Shown here piece after piece: positions 27,622 through 34,485 of a stretch of DNA of 34,485 nucleotides. Source of the stretch: Nitrospinota bacterium (GTDB taxonomy: Bacteria; UBA8248); contig JAPOYD010000102.1 of the NCBI GenBank assembly GCA_026706735.1, positions 1-34,485 on the forward strand. The letters run 5' to 3'. The position numbers and the translations under genes are program-made. Numbering within the stretch: position 1 is the stretch's first letter; every line of letters begins with the position of its first letter. The notes under the pieces were generated by a model. It did not search any database. It had not been told where the DNA came from and was given only the letters and a program-made list of their open reading frames with translations.

Positions 27622-28725
27622 ATGCGCGACGTCATTATCATCGGTGGCGGCATCATGGGTCTCCTGATGGCCAGAGAACTACGCAAATCGGGCAGGAGCG
27701 TCACCATCATCGAAAAAGGCCGACCGGGCGCGGGCGCCACCTGGGCTTCCGCCGGCATCATCTCCGCACACGGGACGAGCGGCTCCGCCGATATCGCCGG
27801 TCTGCCGGGCCTGAGGCTCCGGACCGCCTCTAATGAAGAATGGGAACATCTTGCAGAAGCTATCGCCGAGGAAAGCGGAACGGACATCGAATACCACCTC
27901 ACAGGTGTTTTGCTGATCGCCCTGAATGAGGAGGAAGCAGAGTCCATACAGGAAAAAGCCCGCGCGCGCGAGTGGGGGCAGGCGGAATGGATGCTGCCCG
28001 ATGTTTTGAGGGCCGAAGAGCCTTGCCTCTCGGATGATTTGGCGGGAGCGCTCCTAGTCACGGGCGGAAACCTCGAAGTCAGAAAGCTGGGGCCTGCGCT
28101 CGAGATTGCCTGCAGGCGGCAGGGTGTGGAGATCTTCACCGGACGTGCGGTGGAGGAAATCCTGAGCGTGGGCGCGAAAGTCACCGGAGTCCGAACGGAT
28201 GCTGAAATCCTTGAAGCGCCCGCCGTCTTTATCTGCGCCGGCATCGGCAGCCGCAGCGTTCCCGGCGCCGTTCCGCAGCCGCCCATCACCCCCCAGCGCG
28301 GACAGATGATCGCCATGGACGCCCGTGCGCTGGGGCTTGAGCGCGTGGTGCTGACCGTGAACGACCCCTACCTCGTACCCCGCGCCGATGGCCGCGTTCT
28401 TTTGGGCGCGACGAGGGAGTTCGCCGGTGAGGACCCGAGGCTCACCGTGGGCGGCCTCTCCTGGCTTCTGAGCGAGGGAACCCGGATCGCGCCCGGCATC
28501 GCCACCTGCGCCATCGAGGAGACCTGGAGCGGCTTCAGGCCCACCACGTCTGACTATCTCCCCCTCATCGGCCAGGGCGCTCTTGATGGCCTCTACTTCT
28601 GTACCGGGCACGGACCTTCAGGCATCGGGCCTGCGCCCGCCAGCGCGAAGCTGGCCACGGCGCTCTATCTGGGAGACGCGCCTCCGCTCGATCCGGCGCC
28701 TTATGACCCGATGCGCTTCGCGTAG
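27622..28725 (+). CDS. FAD-dependent amine/amino-acid oxidase (DAO/ThiO family)
   Basis: A 367-residue flavoprotein of the D-amino-acid oxidase fold. The Rossmann motif GGGIMG begins at residue 8 and is followed by IIEKGRPGAGATWASAGIIS. The middle part has ITPQRGQMIAMD and the C-terminus has WSGFRPTTSDYLPLIG and YFCTGHGPSGIGPAPAS, all usual in glycine oxidase ThiO and related enzymes. It probably oxidises an amine or amino acid to an imine with peroxide release. ThiO-linked thiamine genes are not seen nearby. The ATG at 27622 is preceded by AAAGG with 6 nt spacing. Codon use is strongly G/C-ending, unlike genes to its left. Confidence 0.9.
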   Translation: MRDVIIIGGGIMGLLMARELRKSGRSVTIIEKGRPGAGATWASAGIISAHGTSGSADIAGLPGLRLRTASNEEWEHLAEAIAEESGTDIEYHLTGVLLIALNEEEAESIQEKARAREWGQAEWMLPDVLRAEEPCLSDDLAGALLVTGGNLEVRKLGPALEIACRRQGVEIFTGRAVEEILSVGAKVTGVRTDAEILEAPAVFICAGIGSRSVPGAVPQPPITPQRGQMIAMDARALGLERVVLTVNDPYLVPRADGRVLLGATREFAGEDPRLTVGGLSWLLSEGTRIAPGIATCAIEETWSGFRPTTSDYLPLIGQGALDGLYFCTGHGPSGIGPAPASAKLATALYLGDAPPLDPAPYDPMRFA

Positions 28726-28726
28726 C

Positions 28727-28746
28727 AAATGCGGGGAAATGCGGGG
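28727..28746 (+). repeat. Tandem repeat of AAATGCGGGG, two copies
   Basis: Two perfect head-to-tail copies directly after the oxidase stop codon. The same unit recurs at 29399-29418 in the same orientation. Confidence 0.85.
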
Positions 28747-28870
28747 TTCAGAAAAAGTTTTTAATTCGATAAATTTCGATAAAATATTTATGTATTGCTT
28801 TAATATACCCTTATATATCACTAATATATATGATTTTATTCATCTAGTTCGATCCACAAACCTTTTCGGA

Positions 28871-28900
28871 AATTTATCTAAATTTATCCAAATTTATCGT
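28871..28900 (+). repeat. AT-rich 10-bp repeats AATTTATCNN, three copies
   Basis: Three tandem units (AATTTATCTA, AATTTATCCA, AATTTATCGT). Two units of a related form in the opposite sense, TTCGATAAA with 10-bp period, lie at about 28765-28783, so the block is a loose inverted repeat. Confidence 0.8.
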
Positions 28901-28909
28901 ATTGTTCAG

Positions 28910-28981
28910 GTCAATCGCGACCGATGAAGGAGCGATTGACGCGACTGATGTAGTCAGTTCCGACCGAGGAGGGAGGAACTG
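28910..28981 (+). other. Two adjacent hairpins with near-identical loops (possible structured RNA)
   Basis: Hairpin 1 pairs GTCAATCGC (28910-28918) with GCGATTGAC (28932-28940). Hairpin 2 pairs CAGTTCC (28955-28961) with GGAACTG (28975-28981). The stems differ, but both loops are 13 nt and read GACCGATGAAGGA and GACCGAGGAGGGA, 11 of 13 identical. Weaker 5-bp hairpins follow at 28985-29000 and 29006-29029. No promoter could be assigned, so expression is unproven and the sequence might instead be a protein-binding repeat. Confidence 0.45.
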
Positions 28982-29398
28982 CATTGACGTTCGCGCGTCA
29001 CCGGAGGGGCCTGAGGGTTTCATCGCCCCGCCTTGTTCGCCGAGTCGCTTGCAGCGCGGGGGGTTCGACCGCATCAATGGAGTTGGCGTGTTCGCCCGCT
29101 GGGAGGGATGAACCCGCCCTTCCCGCTTCGCATGAATCAAAACAGCGCCTGAGACTGCCTTTTCCATCAAACCTTAAACCTTCCTCATGAAACCCGCACG
29201 GATTCGACCGGTCTGGCTGAACCGCCATCTCGCCCCCGTGGAGGGGTCGAGCCGCTGCGTCAAACCCTCATTCATCGGGGTTGTTGCCCCCCTGACAAGG
29301 GGAGTAAAAGCGATGCCCCCGACGAGAGGACTTTTTCCAACAGCCCCTCATCAACCGGAATCGAGTCTAGCGAAACGTCCGTGGCGCGCCGTGGCGCC

Positions 29399-29418
29399 AA
29401 ATGCGGCCAAATGCGGGG
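29399..29418 (+). repeat. Second tandem copy of the AAATGCGG repeat
   Basis: AAATGCGGCC followed by AAATGCGGGG, and a decayed third unit AATTGCG. Just upstream, at 29379-29398, CCGTGGCGC also repeats with a 10-bp period. Confidence 0.8.
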
Positions 29419-29589
29419 AATTGCGTTATTTTGCCCGATTGGCTGCCGTTATTGCGGCAGGGCTGACGACAGTTCCCGCATTCACGTTCCTCGCCCGCCT
29501 GAGCGCGACAGACACGCAACACCGGTCTTCGCAGCATCATCCCATTCAATTCCGCCGCCGCTGCACCGTAATATAAAGCCGCCCGCGAC

Positions 29590-30531
29590 TCATTTCGTCA
29601 CGGGCCGGCGGCTGCATAGCTCCCCGATCAGCCGGCCAAGCTCCCGCAGGCAATCCTTCGAAGCCTGGTTGCGCTTGCCATTTGGCGTAGGAACGCCGTA
29701 CATGCTGAGTCCGGTTCGCAGCCACTCGTCCCGGACGGCCGCAAGACGTCCCGCTTCGGTGTAATCGGTCAGGAATCCGTTCCAGCCGATAGCGATGCCG
29801 TCGCCGTCGGCCGCCGCCCGCAGCAGATGGATGTAGTTCTCGAAAGTCTCTACCGGTGCGTCCGGGGGCGCGCACCCGTGCTCATTGAACCAGGTCTCCC
29901 AGGTCGCCCAGCCCGGGCTGCGCAGGCCGATGTCCAGGCGCGGCACACCCGACCAGCATTGCGGCGGCCCGGCCAGCACCGGCCCGAACCGTTCCAGGAA
30001 GGCGGGCGAGGCCACCGGCACGATTTCCTCATCCAGAACCTTGACCGCATTCTCGTTCGGGTGCGGCGCGCCAACTGAAGTCTCAAAAATAATGTCGAGG
30101 CCCACAGGTATCAGCATGGACAGCATGTCGTAGTCGTAGACCACAATCCGGGCCGCGACGTCATCGCCCAGGGACCGCTTCAGCCTCGAAAAGATCGGCA
30201 GCAGCAACAGACCCGAGATCTCCAGGGTGCATCCGATGGCCAGGCCGTTTTTGCGGTTGTGAAGCCCGTGAGCGGTGTCTTGCAGGGTGCCCATCGCCGA
30301 CTGGACGGCGAGAAAATACTTTTCGCCGCTCCGGTTCAGCGCAATTCCCCGGCCCGAACGCTCGAACAGCATCACACCGAGCGCGTCTTCCAGATTGCCC
30401 AGGTGACGGCTGATCGCCGATTGCGACGTGCTTCGCTCTTCGGCGGCGCGGCCGACGCTGCCGAGCCGGGCGACCGCTTCGAAGGCGAGCAGCGTGTTGG
30501 TGGAGGGAATCTTGAACCGGGGGCCGCTCAT
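29590..30531 (-). CDS. LysR-family transcriptional regulator (GcvA-like)
   Basis: A 313-residue regulator with an N-terminal winged helix-turn-helix (TNTLLAFEAVARLGSVGRAA through SQSAISRHLGNLEDALGVMLFERSGRGIALNRSG, about residues 10-70) and a C-terminal effector-binding domain ending near WNGFLTDYTEAGRLAAV. The helix pattern resembles GcvA-type members, which often control amino-acid-related genes. The ATG at 30531 is chosen because GGAGG lies 6 nt upstream; the open frame continues upstream without family similarity. It is divergent from livK and convergent with the oxidase, and could regulate either. Confidence 0.92.
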   Translation of the reverse strand: MSGPRFKIPSTNTLLAFEAVARLGSVGRAAEERSTSQSAISRHLGNLEDALGVMLFERSGRGIALNRSGEKYFLAVQSAMGTLQDTAHGLHNRKNGLAIGCTLEISGLLLLPIFSRLKRSLGDDVAARIVVYDYDMLSMLIPVGLDIIFETSVGAPHPNENAVKVLDEEIVPVASPAFLERFGPVLAGPPQCWSGVPRLDIGLRSPGWATWETWFNEHGCAPPDAPVETFENYIHLLRAAADGDGIAIGWNGFLTDYTEAGRLAAVRDEWLRTGLSMYGVPTPNGKRNQASKDCLRELGRLIGELCSRRPVTK

Positions 30532-31458
30532 GATCGGCCTCCGATGTTCGCCTGAGAATACGCCGGTGCGTGAAGACGAAGACTTGTCGTCGAACCCGCG
30601 CCGAACCATGGCCATGCGACCGCATTGTCGTCCGCGTGTCCTCCCTGTCCGGCCCGCCCGGGAAGAAAGAAACGTGACATCCGACCGGACTGGCGAACAC
30701 ACATGGGCACCGAACCTCTCTTTCGCGGTTGCGTGCTTCCCGGCCGGCGCCAGCCGTGGGCGACGCCGTTTTTGGAACTCCCGGCAGGATTTCCAGAAGC
30801 ACTCGATATAACAAGCAGGATAACCACCAACCAATATCATAAATGATATTGATTATTTTCAATTCTGGCAACAAAACAATATTTGCCTCAGAATAATAAA
30901 CCTTTCGCGGCCGCGATTGTCGCGAGTTGTGAACACCGTTCTGCACGGGGTCGCCAAACTTGATAACCAGGCAATCCGTTTTGACGTCAATTGTTCGTTT
31001 GCCGTGGAATCCGGTACACCTGAACGGAATGCCGGCAACTCCCGAACTCGAATCCGGCAATACGTGAACGCAGGTCAGCGCGCATCCGCAATGTCAGGAC
31101 GCCGTAGCACAAGGCCTCGCATCCGATAATATCGACCACAATTCTATTATGTTCGGTTGTGGCAACACACGTATCTCAATTGCCGGGGAACTCGGAGACC
31201 TGACGATTGCCAGAACGGCGCGTTTCGAGATGATATGGCACTAAACTATTATCAAAATTGAGATATACAAATCTTATATTGGGCATGGTTTAGCATCGAG
31301 TTTCTTGTAACAATGCAGAGCGTAGACAGTATCCGACGCTTCGACGCAGGAATTCGGTGGCCACAAGTGCTGACGACAAGATGGGGAGGGGCTCCAAAGA
31401 CGAACACATGATCAATGGCGATAAAGTTCATTATGGAACTCAAACGGGAGGGCTCGAT
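30532..31458. other. Long divergent region between lysR and livK
   Basis: 927 bp without a supportable gene. It holds the palindrome at 30832-30851 and a 6-bp inverted repeat CCACAA/TTGTGG at 31136-31162. An AT-rich part lies at 31240-31320, close to livK, where a promoter would be expected but no good -35/-10 pair is evident. Frames here are shadows of lysR or lack start sites. Confidence 0.5.
30832..30851. promoter_or_regulatory. Palindrome, likely regulator-binding site
   Basis: CAATATCATAAATGATATTG: perfect 9-bp arms around a 2-nt centre, in AT-rich DNA 300 bp upstream of lysR and about 600 bp upstream of livK. The form suits a dimeric repressor or activator; the binding protein is unknown. 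Confidence 0.5.
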
Positions 31459-32736
31459 ATGTCTAGAACAAAACTCGCGGCAGCGGCCATGTTCGTCATG
31501 GTGGCATCATACTTTTTCATGCTCGCGCATCCGGTGGTTGCGGCCGAGCGCACCGTCAAGATCGCGGCCTGGGGCGCGAAGTCGGGGCCCTTGCGCTCGT
31601 TCGGCGTCAACTCCGAGGCCGTGCTCAAAGGGGCGGTGAAGGCCATCAACGATTCGGGCGGCGTGAAACTGGGCGACGGCACCATGGCCAAGATGGAATT
31701 CACCTACTACGATTCCGCTTGCAATGCCGATCAGGCCATCTCGATTGCGCGCAAGGTCGAATCGCAAACCCAAGCTTTGGCCGGCATCGGTCCGACGTGT
31801 TCCGGCGCTGCGGCGGCCATGTACGGCATCTTCCAGAAAAAGGTGGACGACAAGTCCGACACCGGGCTCCAGTTCCCCATTCTCACCGACACCGCGATTC
31901 GTCCCGGCCTTGCCAAAAAGTCCCAATGGACGTTCCGCAACGTGCCCAACGAGATCACCATGTATGACGCGTTGTTCAAATGGCTGCGCGCTCAGTATCC
32001 CGACGTCAAGACGATCTACGGCGGAACCGAGACCGACCAGGCCCACTCCAGGATCACCTTCGCCGCCGTCATCGTCCAGAAGGCCAAGAAATACGGCTTC
32101 GAGTGGGTCGGCGGCGGCATCGAAGGGGTGACCGGCAAGATTATAGCGGGCATGAAGAATGTGCTCAAAGTCTCGAAATCGTCCAACTGGCTGCTTGCCG
32201 ATACGAACTTCTCGGTCCAGGCCCGCGCCTTCAAGAGATCAGGCGCCGACATGATGATCATCTCCTCGCACCCCTTCACCACATGCGGCATGCTCAAGGA
32301 AATGAGACGCCAGCGAATCAGGCCGAAGGTGCTCGTGGGGCTCACCAGCTCGTCCAGCGCGGAAATCCTCAAGGGTTGCTCCGCCGCCGCGGAAGGCATC
32401 TACATCCCGACCGGCTTCGCTCCGATCACGCCCGCCGCCGCGAAAGTCGCCGCCGCCGCCGTGGCCAACGGCGGGTCCGCCGACCTGCACAGCGCGGCCG
32501 CCTGGGAGAACGCGCACATCATCAAGCAGGTGGTCGAGGCGACCGGCGTCATGGCCAAGCCCGAGACATTGAAGGCCGACAGGCGCAAGGTACGCGACGG
32601 CCTCGAATCCCTGGTCAAAGTCGATGGATTGATGGGCGAGATCGGGCGGGTCCAGGACGAGGGAGAATCCGTCAAACCCTACGTCTTCGTGCAAGCCCAA
32701 AAGGGTGCGTGGAAAGTCGTTCACGATCCGCGCTAA
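31459..32736 (+). CDS. livK: Branched-chain amino-acid-type ABC substrate-binding protein
   Basis: A 425-residue periplasmic binding protein of the type I (Peripla_BP_6, Leu/Ile/Val) fold. A signal peptide spans MSRTKLAAAAMFVMVASYFFM to HPVVAA. The mature body has an opening VKIAAWGAKSGPLRSFGVNS, the segment GIGPTCSGAAAAMYGIFQ and the central hinge region NVPNEITMYDALFKWL. The ligand is likely an amino acid or small amide/urea, but this cannot be fixed. The ATG at 31459 is preceded by GGGAGGG with 6 nt spacing. It heads livK-livH-livM; its stop is followed by a strong hairpin before livH. Confidence 0.92.
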   Translation: MSRTKLAAAAMFVMVASYFFMLAHPVVAAERTVKIAAWGAKSGPLRSFGVNSEAVLKGAVKAINDSGGVKLGDGTMAKMEFTYYDSACNADQAISIARKVESQTQALAGIGPTCSGAAAAMYGIFQKKVDDKSDTGLQFPILTDTAIRPGLAKKSQWTFRNVPNEITMYDALFKWLRAQYPDVKTIYGGTETDQAHSRITFAAVIVQKAKKYGFEWVGGGIEGVTGKIIAGMKNVLKVSKSSNWLLADTNFSVQARAFKRSGADMMIISSHPFTTCGMLKEMRRQRIRPKVLVGLTSSSSAEILKGCSAAAEGIYIPTGFAPITPAAAKVAAAAVANGGSADLHSAAAWENAHIIKQVVEATGVMAKPETLKADRRKVRDGLESLVKVDGLMGEIGRVQDEGESVKPYVFVQAQKGAWKVVHDPR

Positions 32737-32781
32737 CACAATCCTCCTCTGACCAGAATCGGGACTGGTGGATTGTTGATG

Positions 32782-32832
32782 CGGCGACATGGTGAATGGG
32801 AGTTCGAACGGACGTCGTTCACCATGTCGCCG
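32782..32832 (+). promoter_or_regulatory. Intercistronic stem-loop between livK and livH
   Basis: CGGCGACATGGTGAA (32782-32796) is perfectly complementary to 32818-32832 around a 21-nt loop. No T-run follows, so it is not a classic terminator; such hairpins behind a binding-protein gene commonly protect its mRNA or reduce permease expression. Confidence 0.8.
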
Positions 32833-32962
32833 GGCCGGGACTGGCGTCTTTCCAAAGGAAGTGCGAGAAAACATGACTAGGCTGGTCCGATCACGTATCC
32901 GGTATTAGTCTCGCGCGACGCTGATTGTCCCTGGTCGCTGAGGGTACAAATGAGATCAGACC

Positions 32963-33859
32963 ATGAGTGATTTTGTGCTCGAGTTCGTAGAGATCACCCA
33001 GACCATCGGCGATGGCCTGTTTTTCGGCACGACCTATGCGCTGATCGGTATCGGCTTTTCCTTGATTTTCGGCGCCATGCGAAAACTCAACATGACCTAC
33101 GCCGCGGCGGCTCTGGCCGGGGCGTACGTAGGCTTGGCCGCGTTCACCTTCATCAACGCCCCGGCCCCGGTAGTGTTCCTGATCTCCGCGCTCGCGTCGG
33201 GGCTGATCGGCGGCGCCGTGTATATCACCTGCTTCAGGTTCATACCAATCAACAACCACCTTGCCGCCTTGATGGCTTCTATCGGGGCGCTGTTCTTCAT
33301 CGACGAGATCGTCGTGCATACGACCGATGGCTCACCGCTTACTTTTCCGGCTTTGTTCGACGACGTGATGTTCGAACTGGGTCCTTACGGGATTCGCGGC
33401 GATTTGCTGTTCGTGTTGGCGGTGAACATCGTCAGCACAATCGGACTGATTTACGTGCTATACCGAACCCGGCTGGGTCTGGCGACGCGAGCAGTTTCTC
33501 AACAGGATGTGGCGGCTCAGCTCTGCGGCATCGACGTCCACCGGACCAATGCCATCACTTTCGTGCTCGCGGGCTTGCTCGGCGGCATTGCCGGTTCGAT
33601 GACGGCTTCCGCGGTCGGCGTGCTGTCGCCGCTGATCACCGTGCCGCTCACGGTCAAAGGCCTGATCGTCTCGGTTATCGGGGGCCTTGGATCGATTCCC
33701 GGAGCCATTGCGGCCGGGCTGCTGGTCGGCGGGCTGGAAAATGCGTTCCTGTATTTCCGGGGCGTCAACGAACGCGACATGTACGTGCTTCTGCTGTTGT
33801 TCGTTTTCCTGGTTTTCAGACCCGACGGTCTCTTCGGCTCATCGACAGACCGGGACTAG
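32963..33859 (+). CDS. livH: Branched-chain amino-acid-type ABC transporter permease LivH
   Basis: A 298-residue inner-membrane permease with about eight hydrophobic segments. Hallmarks are ALIGIGFSLIFGAMRKLNMTYAA near the N-terminus, the cytoplasmic loop RTRLGLATRAVSQQDVAAQLCGID that contacts the ATPase, FVLAGLLGGIAGSM, and the C-terminal FRPDGLFG. It forms the channel together with LivM. The ATG at 32963 has only a weak ribosome site (GAGATC), consistent with lower expression than livK. livM begins 6 bp after its stop. Confidence 0.94.
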   Translation: MSDFVLEFVEITQTIGDGLFFGTTYALIGIGFSLIFGAMRKLNMTYAAAALAGAYVGLAAFTFINAPAPVVFLISALASGLIGGAVYITCFRFIPINNHLAALMASIGALFFIDEIVVHTTDGSPLTFPALFDDVMFELGPYGIRGDLLFVLAVNIVSTIGLIYVLYRTRLGLATRAVSQQDVAAQLCGIDVHRTNAITFVLAGLLGGIAGSMTASAVGVLSPLITVPLTVKGLIVSVIGGLGSIPGAIAAGLLVGGLENAFLYFRGVNERDMYVLLLLFVFLVFRPDGLFGSSTDRD

Positions 33860-33865
33860 CTGCCG

Positions 33866-34485
33866 ATGTCGTACTACCTTGGCCTCGCCCAACTCATCGG
33901 GATTCACACCCTTCTCGGCTTGTCCGCGTATGTCCTGATGCTGACCGGACAGCTCTCATTGGGTCAGGCCGGCTTCTTTGCGATCGGAGCCTACTCCGCA
34001 GGCATTCTCACCGTCATCTTCGAGTTGCCCATTCTTCCCGCGCTGCTCGCGGCCGCGATCATCGCCGCGCTCTTCGCGTTCATCGTCGGTTTTCCCGCAC
34101 TGCGGGTAAAGGGATTGATGCTGGCGGTCGCGCCCATCGCGTTCGGCGAGTTCGTTCGTTTGTTCTTCTTCAATCTGAGCTGGCGCGTGCCGCGCGGCGA
34201 CATCGTGGTCGGACCGGACAGCACCAACGGCTTCCGCGAGATTCGGTATTTCGTCGCGAACGGATGGTCGCCGTGGGAGATCACGGCCTTTGTCTGGACG
34301 TTCGTCATCCTGGTCATGGCGGCGCTGTGGTGGATGGACCGTTCGCGCGCCGGCGCGGTGTTGCGAGCGGTCGGCGAAGATGAGCTCGCGACCCAAAGCG
34401 TCGGCATCAACCTCACCGCGGTAAAGGTGACGGCCATGACCGCCGGCGGCTTCATCGCCGGAATCGGCGGAGCCCTTTACGCGCA
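33866..34485 (+). CDS. livM: Branched-chain amino-acid-type ABC transporter permease LivM, N-terminal part (runs off the right edge)
   Basis: The frame from ATG 33866 stays open to the end of the window (206 codons plus 2 bases). It reads MSYYLGLAQLIGIHTLLGLS, then LTGQLSLGQAGFFAIGAYSAGIL, the LivM signature, a RVKGLMLAVAPIAFGEFVR segment and a cytoplasmic loop RSRAGAVLRAVGEDELATQSVGIN, followed by AGGFIAGIGGALYA. This is the second permease subunit, 6 bp after livH. The two ATPase genes livG and livF are expected just outside the window. Confidence 0.95.
   Translation, partial: MSYYLGLAQLIGIHTLLGLSAYVLMLTGQLSLGQAGFFAIGAYSAGILTVIFELPILPALLAAAIIAALFAFIVGFPALRVKGLMLAVAPIAFGEFVRLFFFNLSWRVPRGDIVVGPDSTNGFREIRYFVANGWSPWEITAFVWTFVILVMAALWWMDRSRAGAVLRAVGEDELATQSVGINLTAVKVTAMTAGGFIAGIGGALYA

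Larger units (their letters stand above)
28726..29589. other. 864-bp non-coding region with AT-rich block, short tandem repeats and hairpins
   Basis: I find no supportable gene. Features seen: 10-bp tandem repeats near both ends; an AT-rich block at about 28750-28908; adjacent hairpins at 28910-29029; and a CCCCT-GACA-AGGGG palindrome in the stretch around 29288-29304. The sequence is much more AT-rich and then more GC-rich than the flanking genes within a few hundred bases, which suggests remnants of mobile or rearranged DNA. Confidence 0.6.

Noticed and set aside
29200-29211. GGATTCGACCGG resembles the 5' segment of tmRNA
   Set aside because: No matching 3' tRNA-like end or tag reading frame is found downstream.
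30161-31060. 299-codon minus-strand frame overlapping lysR
   Set aside because: It is a GC-rich shadow frame of lysR with an arginine/proline-rich, featureless translation.
31980-32795. 271-codon plus-strand frame inside livK
   Set aside because: Shadow of livK in a high-GC gene; the livK product is well conserved and has the ribosome site.
34485-34485. CRISPR array, prophage or complete insertion sequence anywhere in the window
   Set aside because: No regularly spaced long repeats, phage genes or transposase could be seen.

Overview
The window carries a Gram-negative bacterial chromosome segment. The evidence is an AsmA-type envelope protein, an FtsK with a gamma domain, and periplasmic binding proteins with signal peptides. 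The short cysteine-rich protein at 4275-4595 resembles the PxxKW family that I associate mainly with Deltaproteobacteria-like lineages. The mix of LLM flavoenzyme, CMD, SDR and MFS genes is what I would expect in uncultured lineages such as Desulfobacterota or Tectomicrobia relatives. The exact taxon cannot be fixed from sequence alone.

Layout. 1-3950 (minus): nitrogen-control operon glnB-glnD-glnA, read from a sigma70-like promoter near 4003-4030; glnA runs off the left edge. 4275-4595 (plus): cysteine-rich protein, ending at a bidirectional hairpin terminator. 4676-12484 (minus): ftsK, thioredoxin, alpha/beta hydrolase, EamA transporter, phosphodiesterase and a fused IspH-UbiA gene. 12883-16995 (minus): a 1370-residue AsmA-like protein built on four tandem repeats. 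17234-19305 (plus): UMF1-type MFS permease, an unrecognised protein and a CMD-like protein, facing a cupin gene. 19840-22116 (plus): gltX, a tRNA-Gln with its own promoter, and a 1-Cys peroxiredoxin. 22248-27036 (minus): an accessory operon CMD-SDR-LLM-MFS followed by an orphan NMT1-type binding protein. 27253-27468 (plus): cold-shock protein.

From about 27.6 kb the character changes. Genes become strongly GC-rich with G/C-ending codons: a ThiO/DAO-type FAD oxidase, a LysR regulator, and a branched-chain amino-acid-type ABC system livK-livH-livM that runs off the right edge. Between the oxidase and lysR lies 864 bp without a gene. It holds an AT-rich block, several 10-bp-period tandem repeats and a run of hairpins. 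This looks like the junction between a core segment and an acquired or rearranged segment.

Points most worth a second look: the IspH-UbiA fusion with an altered first prenyltransferase motif; the two adjacent hairpins at 28910-28981 whose stems differ but whose 13-nt loops are nearly identical; the four-repeat AsmA protein; the tRNA-Gln directly behind gltX; and the perfect 15-bp stem between livK and livH.
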